A DNA stretch of 47,818 bases, from assembly GCA_949295465.1 (NCBI GenBank), contig CASFKY010000014.1, positions 1-47,818 of the forward strand. The letters run 5' to 3'. Source of the DNA: an uncultured Oscillospiraceae bacterium. GTDB taxonomy: Bacteria > Bacillota > Clostridia > Oscillospirales > Ruminococcaceae. A program made the position numbers and the translations under genes. The notes below the pieces were generated by a model. It made no database searches and had not been told where the DNA came from. It saw only the letters and a list, made by a program, of their open reading frames with translations. Shown in pieces: positions 17,216 to 25,915 of this stretch; position 1 is the first letter of the stretch, and each line of letters begins with the position of its first letter.

Positions 17216-18314
17216 AGCATCCTGGCCATCGGCGGCACTGCCGGCCAGCTGATCCCCCCGGTCATGGGCGCGGCGGCCTTCATCATGGTGGATATGGCCG
17301 GCATCAGCTACCCCACCATCATGCTGGCGGCCATCATTCCCTCCTTCATTTTCCTGGCGGCCATGTATTTTTTGGTGGACATGTACTCCAAAAAGAACGG
17401 CCTCCAGAAACCCCAGATCAATGTGGACGACTGCCGCCGTGCCATCATCAGCCACATTCACCTGCTGCTGAGCGTGGTGGTCCTGGTGGTTCTGATCATC
17501 CGGGGCGGCTCCATGATGCGCTGCTGCACCTACGCCACCATCGCGCTGATCCTGCTGTGCATGATCCGTTCGGATACCCGCCCTCAGCCTCTATGAGCTG
17601 CTCAAGGCGCTGGTTTCCACCGGCCGCCAGGCGGTCATCGTGACCCTGCCCTGCGCGCTGGCCGGCATCATCGTGGGTCAGATCACCGCCACCGGTCTGG
17701 GCATCCGCTTCTCCAGCATGATCAACGCGCTGGCCAGCAACAGCCTGCTGCTGGCCCTGGTGGCCACCATGCTGATGGCTCTGGTCCTGGGCATGGGCAT
17801 GCCTACCAGCGCCGCCTACATCATGTCTGCCACCCTGCTTTGCCCCAGCATCATCAAGCTGGGCGTTCCCGCGCTGGCAGCCCACTTCTTTGTGTTCTAT
17901 TTCGCCAACCTCTCCATGATTACTCCCCCGGTGGCGCTTTCCTCCTTCACCGCGGCGGGCATTGTGGGCGACAATATGTGGAAGCTGGGCCTGGAAGCCT
18001 TCAAGTACAGCTTCATCATCTTCCTGATTCCCTATACCTTTGTGTACAGCCCCGCCATGCTGGGCGTGGGCAGCCCCCTGGAGATCATCCAGGTGGCGGT
18101 GACCTGCCTGATCGGCGCCTATGGACTCAGTATGGCGCTGATCGGTCACGGAATTGCACCCCTGAAACTGATAGAACGTCCGCTGGCGGTGGCGGCAGCC
18201 ATCTGCCTGGTGATTTCGGAATTCTACAGCGATATCCTGGGTGTGGTTCTCATGCTGGCCCTGCTGGGCATCCAGTGGAACCGCAAAAAGAAGGCAGCTG
18301 CTCAGGCGGCCTGA
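17216..18314 (+). pseudogene. TRAP-type fused permease, C-terminal half, with a frameshift
   Basis: Sequence beginning GQLIPPVMGAAAFIM and SYPTIMLAAIIP is the C-terminal half of the large 4TM-12TM fused TRAP permeases of about 640 residues. The frame shared with the flavoprotein stops at 17594; homology continues in another frame as LSLYELLKALVSTGRQAVIV, then TLPCALAGIIVGQITATGLG, to TGA 18314. Removing one C from the CCC run at 17581-17583 restores a continuous frame, so a single-base insertion is the likely lesion. The N-terminal half is absent. The downstream part reads MGMPTSAAYIMSATLLCPS, a conserved TRAP segment. No function is expected unless the sequence is in error. Confidence 0.82.
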
Positions 18315-18360
18315 AATACGGGGCGGTGTCGATTGGCGGGCACGCTTCGAACCAAAGAAA

Positions 18361-18396
18361 AAGAGCGTTCCGCCCCGGGGCGGAACGCTCTTTTTT
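18361..18396 (+). terminator. bidirectional intrinsic terminator between TRAP remnant and iclR
   Basis: Stem AAGAGCGTTCCGCCCC / GGGGCGGAACGCTC with essentially no loop beyond the central bases, followed by TTTTTT; A-run on the other side. Confidence 0.92.
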
Positions 18397-18425
18397 AATA
18401 GGAAAAATCCTAAAAATCAAAAACC

Positions 18426-19241
18426 CTAATTTGCGGCCTTGCCGTCCTGCTCATAGCCCAGATGGGCGCTGATCTCCCCGGCAATGGCCAGCAGCTGGGG
18501 CAGCTTCTGGTGAATGTACTCGTCGGTCATCAGCACCGCCGGCCCGTTTACGCTGATGGCCCCCACGATCCGGCCCGAAAAATCCCGCAGGGGGGCCGCC
18601 ACACAGCGGGTGCCCAGCTCGCACTCCTCGTTGTCAAAGGCGTAGCCCTGTTTTGCCACCTGGGCCAGCTCCCGGCGGAGGGCCTCCTCGGTGGTGAGAG
18701 TGTGGTCGGTGTACTTGGGCAAACCCTTTACCTTCAGCAGTTCCTGCATCTTCTCCTCGCTGAATTCGGTGAGGATCAGCTTGCCGGCGCTGGTGCAGTG
18801 CAGGGGCGCCACGATGCCGATCCGCTGTAAGGGCACCAGCATCTGCCGGGGGCCTGCCACCACCTCCAGATACATCACCGATAGGTCGTACTCCACCACC
18901 AGGTTGCTGGTGCACCCGAAAATCTGGCTCAGGCTGCGCAGGTAGGGCAGGCTCACATGGCGCATATCCATGCGGCAGCTCACGTTGTTGGCGATGCGGC
19001 AGATCTTGTAGGTGAGGGAGTATTTCCCGTTCTGGAAATTCTGGGCCACATAGCCCCGGCTCTTGAGGGCCGAGAGAAACCGGCTGGCGGTGCTCTGGTT
19101 CATCCCCGTCTGCCGGGAGATGTCCAGAAGGCGCAGAGGCTCCTCCTGCTCGCTGAGAAATTCAATGAGCTGCAACAGTTTTTCCGAGGACTGGTTGGAG
19201 ATGGAAGCCTTGCTCCTTTCCTTGTCCGTCTGGTTTGGCAT
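18426..19241 (-). CDS. IclR-family transcriptional regulator (AllR-like position)
   Basis: A 271-residue IclR protein. The N-terminal winged HTH covers about 17-80 (LQLIEFLSEQEEPLRLLDIS, MNQSTASRFLSALKSRGYV); the GAF-like effector domain follows, with CTSAGKLIL and a C-terminal GAISVNGPA stretch typical of the family. It lies divergently upstream of gcl-hyi, and in E. coli the IclR-type AllR is also next to gcl-hyi-glxR and responds to glyoxylate and allantoin. A glyoxylate-responsive repressor is therefore a reasonable inference, not a demonstrated function. Confidence 0.93.
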   Translation of the reverse strand: MPNQTDKERSKASISNQSSEKLLQLIEFLSEQEEPLRLLDISRQTGMNQSTASRFLSALKSRGYVAQNFQNGKYSLTYKICRIANNVSCRMDMRHVSLPYLRSLSQIFGCTSNLVVEYDLSVMYLEVVAGPRQMLVPLQRIGIVAPLHCTSAGKLILTEFSEEKMQELLKVKGLPKYTDHTLTTEEALRRELAQVAKQGYAFDNEECELGTRCVAAPLRDFSGRIVGAISVNGPAVLMTDEYIHQKLPQLLAIAGEISAHLGYEQDGKAAN

Positions 19242-19294
19242 CGCAGATCCCTCCCTGACAGGGCTCCGGGTATGGCCCTATAGTCTTATCCTTT

Positions 19295-19323
19295 ATTGTA
19301 ATCGATCGGACCTAAATTACAAT
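19295..19323. promoter_or_regulatory. candidate IclR operator overlapping the iclR promoter
   Basis: Perfect inverted repeat ATTGTAAT (19295-19302) - 13 bases - ATTACAAT (19316-19323). On the minus strand the two arms supply TTGTAA (-35) and TACAAT (-10) with a 16-base spacer, so binding would block the regulator's own promoter. Confidence 0.62.
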
Positions 19324-19452
19324 ATATAAAACCACCAAATATTGAAAAATAAATTTGTGTTTTAATAATCAAAACAATCTCCGACAATCCCCACAAAGTC
19401 CGGGGGACAAATTGGGCAAAAAATAGAAAACAAAAAAATGGCCCGCTTTCCC

Positions 19453-19480
19453 TTGCAAACTTTTGGGGAATGATTATACT
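19453..19480 (+). promoter_or_regulatory. candidate gcl promoter in an AT-rich intergenic region
   Basis: TTGCAA (19453-19458) and TATACT (19475-19480), spacer 16. The remaining iclR-gcl interval (19324-19452) is AT-rich with no gene; about 140 bases of leader would precede gcl. Confidence 0.55.
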
Positions 19481-19628
19481 TAAAGCAGAGTAAGGATAAA
19501 ATACTGTTTTGATTATTAAAATTTTGCTGATTTTCGGCGGTCCGTGGGGCTCAATGCCGCAAAATCCGGCGAAAGGGCAGTATTTTGCAGGTTCCCCGTT
19601 TAAGGAGAAAGAAAAGGAGAGAGTTGCA

Positions 19629-21323
19629 ATGAAAATGAAAGCCGCAGAGGCCATGGTTCAGATCCTGGTCAAGGAAGGCATTACCACCGCCTTCGGCATC
19701 CCCGGCGCCGCCATCAACCCCGTCTACCAGTACCTGGAGGGCGCCCCCATCCAGCATTTCACCATGCGCCATGAGGAGGCTTGCGTCCATGCGGCCGACG
19801 GCTATCAGCGCGCCAAGCATGAGCCCGCTCTGGCCATCTGCTCCGCCGGCCCCGGCGCCACCAACTTCGTCACCGGCCTGTACACCGCCTTCATTGACTC
19901 CATGCCCGTGTTCTGCGTGGTGGGCCAAGCCAACACCAACCAGCTCAAGCAGGAGCCCTTCCAGTGCGTGGATATGCCGGACATCGCCAAGACCGTCACC
20001 AAGAAGGCCTGGTGTGTCATGAAGCCCGAGGATCTGCCCGGCATCATGAATGAGGCCTTCTACCTGATGCGGGAAGGCCGCCCCGGCCCTGTGCTCATCG
20101 AGTTCCCCCTGAACGTGCAGAACGCCGAGCTGGATTTCGACATTGATACTTATGTGCCCCGGGAGATCCCCGTGGTCAAGCCCGATCTGGCCAAGATCAA
20201 AGAGGCGGTCAAGATGATCGCCGAGAGCAAGAACCCGGTCATCATCATGGGCGGCGGCTGCTTCATCAGCGAGTGCGCCGACAAGGTGGTGGAGCTGGCC
20301 GAACTGCTCCAGATCCCCGTCATCACCACCTATCAGGCCAAGGGCGGCATCCCTGAGGATCATCCCCTCAACGCGGGCCATGCCGGCATCCAGGTGGGCC
20401 AGCCCATCGGCAACCGGGTCCTGCTGGACTCTGACCTGGTCCTGGCCATCGGCAACCGCTTCTCCGACCGCCACACCGGCGATCTGAAGACCTACTGCGG
20501 CGACCGCAAGTTCATCCACATCAACATCGAGCCCACCCAGATCGGCATGGTCTTCGAGCCCACCCTGGGCATCGTCTCCGACGCCAAGCTGGCCACCGAG
20601 GCCCTGATCGCTGAGGTGAAGGCTGAGGGCCTCAAGCCCATCAACCCCGCCCGCGCCGCCGAGCTGCCCGCCCTGCGCAAGCAGCTGGCCCGCAAGACCG
20701 ATTACCCCTGCAGCCCCATGATGCCTCATCGGGTGTTCCAGGAGGTCAACGAGGCCTTTGACGACGAGACCTACTTCACCGCCGGCTGCGGCATCACCCA
20801 GATCTGGGGCGGCCAGCTGCAGAAGATCAACAAGGCCGGCAAGTATCTGCCCTCCGGCGGCGCCGGCACCCTGGGCTACGAGATCCCCGCTGCCTTCGGC
20901 GTCAAGGTGGCTCATCCCGAGTGCGACAGCGTCACTGTGGTGGGCGACTTCGGCCTCACCTTCATGGGCGAGGAGATCGCCGTGGCTTCCGCCTTCAAGA
21001 AGCCCATCATCGTGGTGGTGGTGAACAACGCCTACCTGGGCCTGATCCGTCAGAACCAGAAGGGCTACGGCTTCGAGTACGCGGTGGATATGCCCTACAA
21101 CCAGGACGGCACCATCGATTACGTCAAGCTGGGCGAGGCCTACGGCTGTGTGGCCGAGCGGGTCTACAGCCCCGAGGAGCTGAAGGCCGCCCTGGTGCGG
21201 GCCAAGGCTTCCACCGAGGCCTCCGGCCGCAGCTACCTCATCGATGCCATCTGCATCAAGACGCAGCTCTGCGACATGGGCGGTTCCATCGCCAACATCA
21301 AGAGCTGGGCGCCGGAAGAATAA
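19629..21323 (+). CDS. gcl: Glyoxylate carboligase-like ThDP enzyme with a canonical catalytic Glu
   Basis: A 564-residue thiamine-diphosphate enzyme. The start FGIPGAAINPVYQYL, the GNRFSDRHTGD segment, the HINIEPTQIGMV strand, the cofactor motif GDFGLTFMGEE and NNAYLGLIRQ match glyoxylate carboligase (2 glyoxylate to tartronate semialdehyde + CO2) better than acetolactate synthase. E. coli Gcl has Val51 where other ThDP enzymes have the activating Glu; here the aligned position is Glu49 (RHEEACVHAADGY). ATG 19629 follows AAGGAG by 10 bases; the longer upstream frame lacks a site. Followed by hyi and two reductases, as expected for glyoxylate use. An acetolactate-synthase-like reaction remains an alternative. 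Confidence 0.88.
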   Translation: MKMKAAEAMVQILVKEGITTAFGIPGAAINPVYQYLEGAPIQHFTMRHEEACVHAADGYQRAKHEPALAICSAGPGATNFVTGLYTAFIDSMPVFCVVGQANTNQLKQEPFQCVDMPDIAKTVTKKAWCVMKPEDLPGIMNEAFYLMREGRPGPVLIEFPLNVQNAELDFDIDTYVPREIPVVKPDLAKIKEAVKMIAESKNPVIIMGGGCFISECADKVVELAELLQIPVITTYQAKGGIPEDHPLNAGHAGIQVGQPIGNRVLLDSDLVLAIGNRFSDRHTGDLKTYCGDRKFIHINIEPTQIGMVFEPTLGIVSDAKLATEALIAEVKAEGLKPINPARAAELPALRKQLARKTDYPCSPMMPHRVFQEVNEAFDDETYFTAGCGITQIWGGQLQKINKAGKYLPSGGAGTLGYEIPAAFGVKVAHPECDSVTVVGDFGLTFMGEEIAVASAFKKPIIVVVVNNAYLGLIRQNQKGYGFEYAVDMPYNQDGTIDYVKLGEAYGCVAERVYSPEELKAALVRAKASTEASGRSYLIDAICIKTQLCDMGGSIANIKSWAPEE

Positions 21324-21446
21324 TTCAGCTTGCCCCTTTGCTCAGGGCATCCCAGGCCACCCGCCGCTCCCTTTGTCGGGGCGGCGGGCGTCCCTGCCCC
21401 ATCGGGCAAAGAGAACCGATAGCGATTCATCGAAAGGAGAAAAACG

Positions 21447-22343
21447 ATGAAAGATCCCATTCAGAAATATTTCCAGGTCGGCACCATCCAGTGGATGAGC
21501 TACCCCAACCGGGCTCCCATGGACTCCCTGAAGGCCATTGCCAGCGATGATTTCTTTGACGCCATCGAGATCAAGGGCTATGGCAGCCCCGAGGCCAACG
21601 CCGAGGCCAAGGCCATCCTGGACCAGAGCCATCTGAAGGTCTGCTATGGGGCGCAGCCCCGTCTGCTGGGGCCCAAGCTCAACCCCAACGCCATCGATGA
21701 GGCCGAGCGGCTGAAGGCCGAGGCCACCCTGCTGGAAGCGGTGGACGAGGCCGAGTACCTGGGCGCCAAGGGCATCGCTTTCCTGGCGGGCAAGTGGGAG
21801 GCTGCCACCAAGGCCGAGGCCTACCAGCAGCTGCTCAAAACCACCCGCAAGGTCTGCGACTATGCCGCCACCAAGGGCATGAATGTGGAGCTGGAGGTCT
21901 TTGACTACGACATGGACAAGGCCGCCCTCATCGGGCCCGCTCCTCTGGCCGCTCAGTTTGCGGCCGACATGCGCACCACCCACAGCAACTTTGGCCTGCT
22001 GGTGGACCTGAGCCATTTCCCCACCACCTATGAGACCAGTCAGTTCGTGATCCGCACCCTGCGGCCCTACATCACCCATTTCCACTTCGGCAATGCTGTG
22101 GTGAAGCCCGGCTGCGACGGCTACGGCGATCTGCATCCCCGGTTCGGCTATCCCAACAGCGCCAACGACACCCCCGAGCTGCTGGATTACCTGCGGGTGC
22201 TGAAGCAGGAGGGCTTCTTTGACGCCGAAAAGCCCTATGTGCTCTCTATGGAAGTGACCCTGCGCCCCGGCGAGGACGAGGACATTGTTCTGGCCAACAC
22301 CAAACGGGTACTCAAGCGCGCCTGGGCTCTGTTGGAAGACTGA
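21447..22343 (+). CDS. hyi: Hydroxypyruvate isomerase-like TIM-barrel protein
   Basis: A 298-residue sugar phosphate isomerase/epimerase (xylose isomerase-like barrel). Metal-ligand regions can be seen as ELEVFDYD (Glu), LLVDLSHFP (Asp and His), THFHFGN (His) and a late SMEVT Glu. Position between gcl and a tartronate semialdehyde reductase supports hydroxypyruvate isomerase (hydroxypyruvate to tartronate semialdehyde). The related 2-oxo-tetronate isomerase OtnI is an alternative given the nearby class II aldolase. SD AAAGGAG is about 9 bases from the ATG; the leader from gcl is 123 bases. Confidence 0.8.
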   Translation: MKDPIQKYFQVGTIQWMSYPNRAPMDSLKAIASDDFFDAIEIKGYGSPEANAEAKAILDQSHLKVCYGAQPRLLGPKLNPNAIDEAERLKAEATLLEAVDEAEYLGAKGIAFLAGKWEAATKAEAYQQLLKTTRKVCDYAATKGMNVELEVFDYDMDKAALIGPAPLAAQFAADMRTTHSNFGLLVDLSHFPTTYETSQFVIRTLRPYITHFHFGNAVVKPGCDGYGDLHPRFGYPNSANDTPELLDYLRVLKQEGFFDAEKPYVLSMEVTLRPGEDEDIVLANTKRVLKRAWALLED

Positions 22344-22380
22344 GACATCGGCCCCTCGGGGCAGAAAGGAATGTTGCCAT

Positions 22381-23346
22381 ATGAAAATTGTAGTTCTGGA
22401 CGGTTACACCGAAAACCCGGGCGACCTGAGCTGGGAGGGCCTGGAAAAGCTGGGCGAAGTGACGGTTTATGACCGCACCTCCTATGTGGAAGATCCCATC
22501 ATTGCCCAGCGGATCGGCGATGCCGAGGTGGTCATCACCAACAAGACCCCCATCTCCAAGGCCACCATTGACAAGTGCCCCAACATGAAGCTCATCGCCT
22601 TCCTGGCTACCGGCTACAATGTGGCCGACTACAACTATGCCAAGGAAAAGGGCATCCTGGTCTGCAATGTTCCCACCTACGGCACTGCCTGCGTGGGCCA
22701 GTACGCCATTGCCCTGCTGCTGGAGATCTGCCACCACATCGGCCACCACAGCCAGACCGTACACGACGGCAAGTGGGCCAAGCACATCGACTGGTGCTAC
22801 TGGGATTATCCCCTCATTGAACTGGACGGCAAGACTGCCGGCATCATCGGTTTTGGCCGCATCGGCCAGACCACCGGCCGCATCGCCAAGGCCATGGGGA
22901 TGAAGGTGCTGGCCTATGACCTGTACCCCAACGAGTCCGGCAAGGCCATCGGCGAGTATGTGGATCTGGACACCCTGCTGGCCCAGGCCGACGTGATCTT
23001 CCTGCACTGCAACCTCACCGCGGACAACGAGAAGATGATCAACAAGGACACCATCGCCAAGATGAAGGATGGCGCCATCCTGATCAACAACTCCCGCGGT
23101 CAGCTCATCGATGAGCAGGATGTGACCGATGCCCTCAAGTCCGGCAAGCTGTCTGCTGCCGGCCTGGACGTGGTGTACACCGAGCCCATCAAGGCGGATA
23201 ACCCGCTGCTCACTGCTCCCAACTGCATCATCACGCCCCATATGTCCTGGGGCGCCAAGGAGGCCCGTCAGCGGATCATGGACATCACCGTGGACAACGT
23301 GAAGGCCTACCTGGACGGCAAGCCCATCAACGTGGTGAACAAGTAA
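22381..23346 (+). CDS. D-2-hydroxyacid dehydrogenase, probable glycerate dehydrogenase/hydroxypyruvate reductase
   Basis: A 321-residue member of the NAD-dependent D-isomer-specific 2-hydroxyacid dehydrogenases. The Rossmann motif GFGRIGQTTGRIAKAMG is followed by the catalytic Arg (NNSRGQLIDE) and His (TPHMSWGAKEARQR); the latter form is usual in glycerate dehydrogenases. Expected reaction: hydroxypyruvate + NADH to D-glycerate, consistent with hyi and garR on either side. ATG 22381 is chosen because AGAAAGGA ends 10 bases upstream; the open frame begins earlier inside hyi. Confidence 0.88.
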   Translation: MKIVVLDGYTENPGDLSWEGLEKLGEVTVYDRTSYVEDPIIAQRIGDAEVVITNKTPISKATIDKCPNMKLIAFLATGYNVADYNYAKEKGILVCNVPTYGTACVGQYAIALLLEICHHIGHHSQTVHDGKWAKHIDWCYWDYPLIELDGKTAGIIGFGRIGQTTGRIAKAMGMKVLAYDLYPNESGKAIGEYVDLDTLLAQADVIFLHCNLTADNEKMINKDTIAKMKDGAILINNSRGQLIDEQDVTDALKSGKLSAAGLDVVYTEPIKADNPLLTAPNCIITPHMSWGAKEARQRIMDITVDNVKAYLDGKPINVVNK

Positions 23347-23367
23347 AAGCCGCGGCAAAGCGAATCG

Positions 23368-23396
23368 GCCGGCCGCCTGAAAAGGCGGCCGGCTTT
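23368..23396 (+). terminator. GC-rich hairpin between the dehydrogenase and garR
   Basis: Perfect GCCGGCCGCC / GGCGGCCGGC stem with a six-base loop followed by only three T. A weak or partial terminator, or an mRNA end-protecting stem inside the operon. Confidence 0.55.
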
Positions 23397-23424
23397 CGCT
23401 GTACCGCTCCAAGGAGGGTGCAAT

Positions 23425-24297
23425 ATGAAGGTCGGTTTTGTGGGTCTTGGCATCATGGGCAAGCCCATGGCCAAGAACATTATGAAGGCAGGGGGCCACA
23501 CCCTGCGCTTTTACGCCCGCCGCCCGGAGGTCCGCCAGGAAATGGAGAAGCTGGGCGCGGAATTTGTGGGTCAGCTCTCCCAGCTGGGTCAGGGATGTGA
23601 CGTGGTGTTCACCATGCTGCCCGACGGGCCCGATGTGAAGAGCGTGGTGCTGGGCCCGGGCGGCGTTGCCCAGGGCATGGAAAAGGGCAGCGTGCTCATC
23701 GATTGCAGCAGCATCAACCCGGCCCACAGCCGGGAGATTGGCGCGGCCCTGGCTGAAAAGGGGATCGAGATGCTGGATGCCCCGGTCACCGGCGGGGAGA
23801 GCGGAGCCATTGAGGGAACCCTGGCCATCATGGTGGGCGGCAAGCAGGAGGTCTTTGATCGCTGCAAGCCCCTCATCGCCACCATGGCCAAAAGCGTCAC
23901 CTACTGCGGCGCCATCGGCAGCGGCAACACGGTGAAGCTGGTAAATCAGGTGATCGTGGGCAATACCCTGGGCGCCATCAGCGAGGGGATTCTGCTGGCC
24001 ACCCAGGCGGGCATCGACCCGGAGCTGGTCTTTTCCATCCTGCGGGGCGGCATGTCCGGCAGCCGGATCATGGAGGCCAAGCTGCCCAAGATGATCCGGC
24101 AGGATTTCACCCCCGGCTTCAAGATGGACCTGCAGATCAAGGATCTGCGCAACGCCCTGGCCTTCGGCAAGAGCGAGGGAGTGCCCATGCCCCTTACCGA
24201 GAAAGTCACCCAGGAGATGCAGGCCATTGCCGACGAGGGCTTTGGCAACGAGGACCACAGCGTGCTGATCCGCTATTACCAGCAGCTGCTGCGGTGA
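23425..24297 (+). CDS. garR: 2-hydroxy-3-oxopropionate (tartronate semialdehyde) reductase
   Basis: A 290-residue beta-hydroxyacid dehydrogenase. N-terminal GFVGLGIMGKPMAKN is the NAD-binding motif, DAPVTGGESGAIEGTL the substrate-binding motif, and GSGNTVKLVNQV carries the catalytic Lys. The reaction reduces tartronate semialdehyde, the Gcl product, to D-glycerate. A strong SD (CAAGGAGG) lies 7-8 bases before the ATG. An L-threonate dehydrogenase role is possible in this family but fits the gcl context less well. No glycerate kinase is visible nearby. Confidence 0.92.
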   Translation: MKVGFVGLGIMGKPMAKNIMKAGGHTLRFYARRPEVRQEMEKLGAEFVGQLSQLGQGCDVVFTMLPDGPDVKSVVLGPGGVAQGMEKGSVLIDCSSINPAHSREIGAALAEKGIEMLDAPVTGGESGAIEGTLAIMVGGKQEVFDRCKPLIATMAKSVTYCGAIGSGNTVKLVNQVIVGNTLGAISEGILLATQAGIDPELVFSILRGGMSGSRIMEAKLPKMIRQDFTPGFKMDLQIKDLRNALAFGKSEGVPMPLTEKVTQEMQAIADEGFGNEDHSVLIRYYQQLLR

Positions 24298-24319
24298 GAG
24301 CATCTCACAAATAACACAA

Positions 24320-24365
24320 ACAGAGAGGGGCCTCAAACCAATGGGATGAGGGCCCTCTCTGTTTC
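24320..24365 (+). terminator. intrinsic terminator between garR and the convergent kinase gene
   Basis: ACAGAGAGGG / CCCTCTCTGT with inner CCTCA / TGAGG pairing and one mismatch, followed by TTTC. Confidence 0.72.
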
Positions 24366-24380
24366 GAAAAACAACCCAAA

Positions 24381-25892
24381 TCAAAAGAGATCTTTCAATT
24401 GATGGTAAATGGCTTTGTATTTGGCAAACCCCTCGTCGTAGAGCTGCCGGTTGGCCTCGTCGGGCTGGATCAGATCCCCCTCCTGGGCCAGGCGGCGGCC
24501 GAAATCCCGACCTACCTGCTTGAGGCCCAGGCTCTCCGCTGCCACGATCATGTCGCCCAGGGTCTCGGTCTCGCCGCTCTTGAGCCGGAGAATGGGCCGG
24601 CCCAGCACGTCGGCAAAGATGCGACACCAGACCTCGCTGCCGGCGGCGCCGCCCCCCATGGGGATGGGGCGGGCGGGGTCCGAGGCGGGCATGATCTCCA
24701 GGCAGTCCCGGAGAGAAAAGGCCACACCCTCCATCACGGCCCGCACAAAGGCGCCGTAATCGGTGGAAAGGCTCATGCCGAAAAAGACGCCCCGCGCCCG
24801 GGAATCCCAGATGGGCGACTTCTCGCCGGCCAGATAGGGCAGGTAGAGCAGCCCGCCGCTGCCGGCCGGCGCCTGGGCGGCCAGCTGGTCCATATATCCG
24901 TAGATGGACAGGCCGGACTTTTCGGCCTCCTGAGCCACGGCCGCACCGAACACGTCCCGGAACCAGCGCAGGGAAATACCCGCGTTGTCGGTGGTTTGCA
25001 GGATGGTATAAAGCCCGCCAAAGGGGCTGCGGCAGTTCAGAAGCCGCTTGTCAAAGAGGGGCTCGTCGCTGATGCAGCAGATCCGCCCGCTGCTGCCGAT
25101 GGTGAGGGCTAGATCCCCCTTGTTCACTGCGCCGGCGCCCAGGGTGGCCACCACGCTGTCCAGGCAGCCGCCGGTCACCGGGGTGCCCTCTTTCAGGCCG
25201 GTGAGCCGGGCCGCCTCGGCGGTCACATGGCCCACGATGTCGCAGGGGTCGCAGGGCTCAGGCAGAAGCTCCAGGGGAATTTCCGCCTTTTGGGCAATCT
25301 CCCGGCTCCACTGGCCGGTGCGGATGTCTGCCAGGGAAGTGAGGCTCATCCGGGGGCGATTCATGGTGAAGGCCCCGGTGAGCTTGTGGATGATGTAGCC
25401 GCTGGGCATCAGCATTTTGTAGGCCTTGTGCACCAGCTCCGGCCGGTTGTCGATCAGCCAGCGCAGGGAGGGCAGGCAGAAAGAACCCTTGTCCAGCTTG
25501 TTGGCGGTGACCTTGAGCACCAGTTCCTCGCCCACGTGCTCCTTCAGCCAGGCAACCTGGGCATCCGCCCGCTTGTCGTGGTGGCCGATGGCGTTGTACA
25601 CCGGCTCGCCCTGCCGGTCCACCAGGGTCATGGCGTTGGTGCAGCTCAGCCCGATGGAGGCCACCCGACCGCTGTCGATCCCCTGACGGCCGAAGCAGTC
25701 CTGCAAATTGGCCTGGACCGCATTCCACCAGCGGTGGGGGTCCTGTTCGGTCCAGCACTCCTCCGGGTGGATCATGGGATATTCCTGGTAAGCGTGGGCC
25801 ACCAGATTTCCCTTAAGGTCGTACAGGGCGCATTTGGTGCCGGTGGTACCCACATCAATGCCCAGCAGCAACATATTTTCTTCTGATACCAT
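24381..25892 (-). CDS. FGGY-family carbohydrate kinase
   Basis: A 503-residue kinase of the xylulokinase/gluconokinase family. The N-terminal phosphate loop is GIDVGTTGTKCALYD; GLSCTNAMTLVD and a C-terminal GGGAAGSEVWCRIFADVLGR (adenosine region) complete the ATPase fold. ATG 25892 is favoured by AGGAGGA 6 bases upstream; a later ATG at 25874 (MLLLG) lacks a site. The aldolase gene lies just upstream in the same direction, so the pair probably phosphorylates and cleaves one sugar or polyol. The substrate cannot be named; ribulose-, xylulose- or erythrulose-type sugars are possible. Confidence 0.92.
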   Translation of the reverse strand: MVSEENMLLLGIDVGTTGTKCALYDLKGNLVAHAYQEYPMIHPEECWTEQDPHRWWNAVQANLQDCFGRQGIDSGRVASIGLSCTNAMTLVDRQGEPVYNAIGHHDKRADAQVAWLKEHVGEELVLKVTANKLDKGSFCLPSLRWLIDNRPELVHKAYKMLMPSGYIIHKLTGAFTMNRPRMSLTSLADIRTGQWSREIAQKAEIPLELLPEPCDPCDIVGHVTAEAARLTGLKEGTPVTGGCLDSVVATLGAGAVNKGDLALTIGSSGRICCISDEPLFDKRLLNCRSPFGGLYTILQTTDNAGISLRWFRDVFGAAVAQEAEKSGLSIYGYMDQLAAQAPAGSGGLLYLPYLAGEKSPIWDSRARGVFFGMSLSTDYGAFVRAVMEGVAFSLRDCLEIMPASDPARPIPMGGGAAGSEVWCRIFADVLGRPILRLKSGETETLGDMIVAAESLGLKQVGRDFGRRLAQEGDLIQPDEANRQLYDEGFAKYKAIYHQLKDLF

Positions 25893-25915
25893 GCTCTTCC
25901 TCCTACCTACGGGCC

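Noticed and set aside
16673-17596. A genuine flavoprotein-transporter fusion protein
   Set aside because: Both partners are truncated within their folded domains and the permease is frameshifted soon after, so a functional fusion is unlikely.
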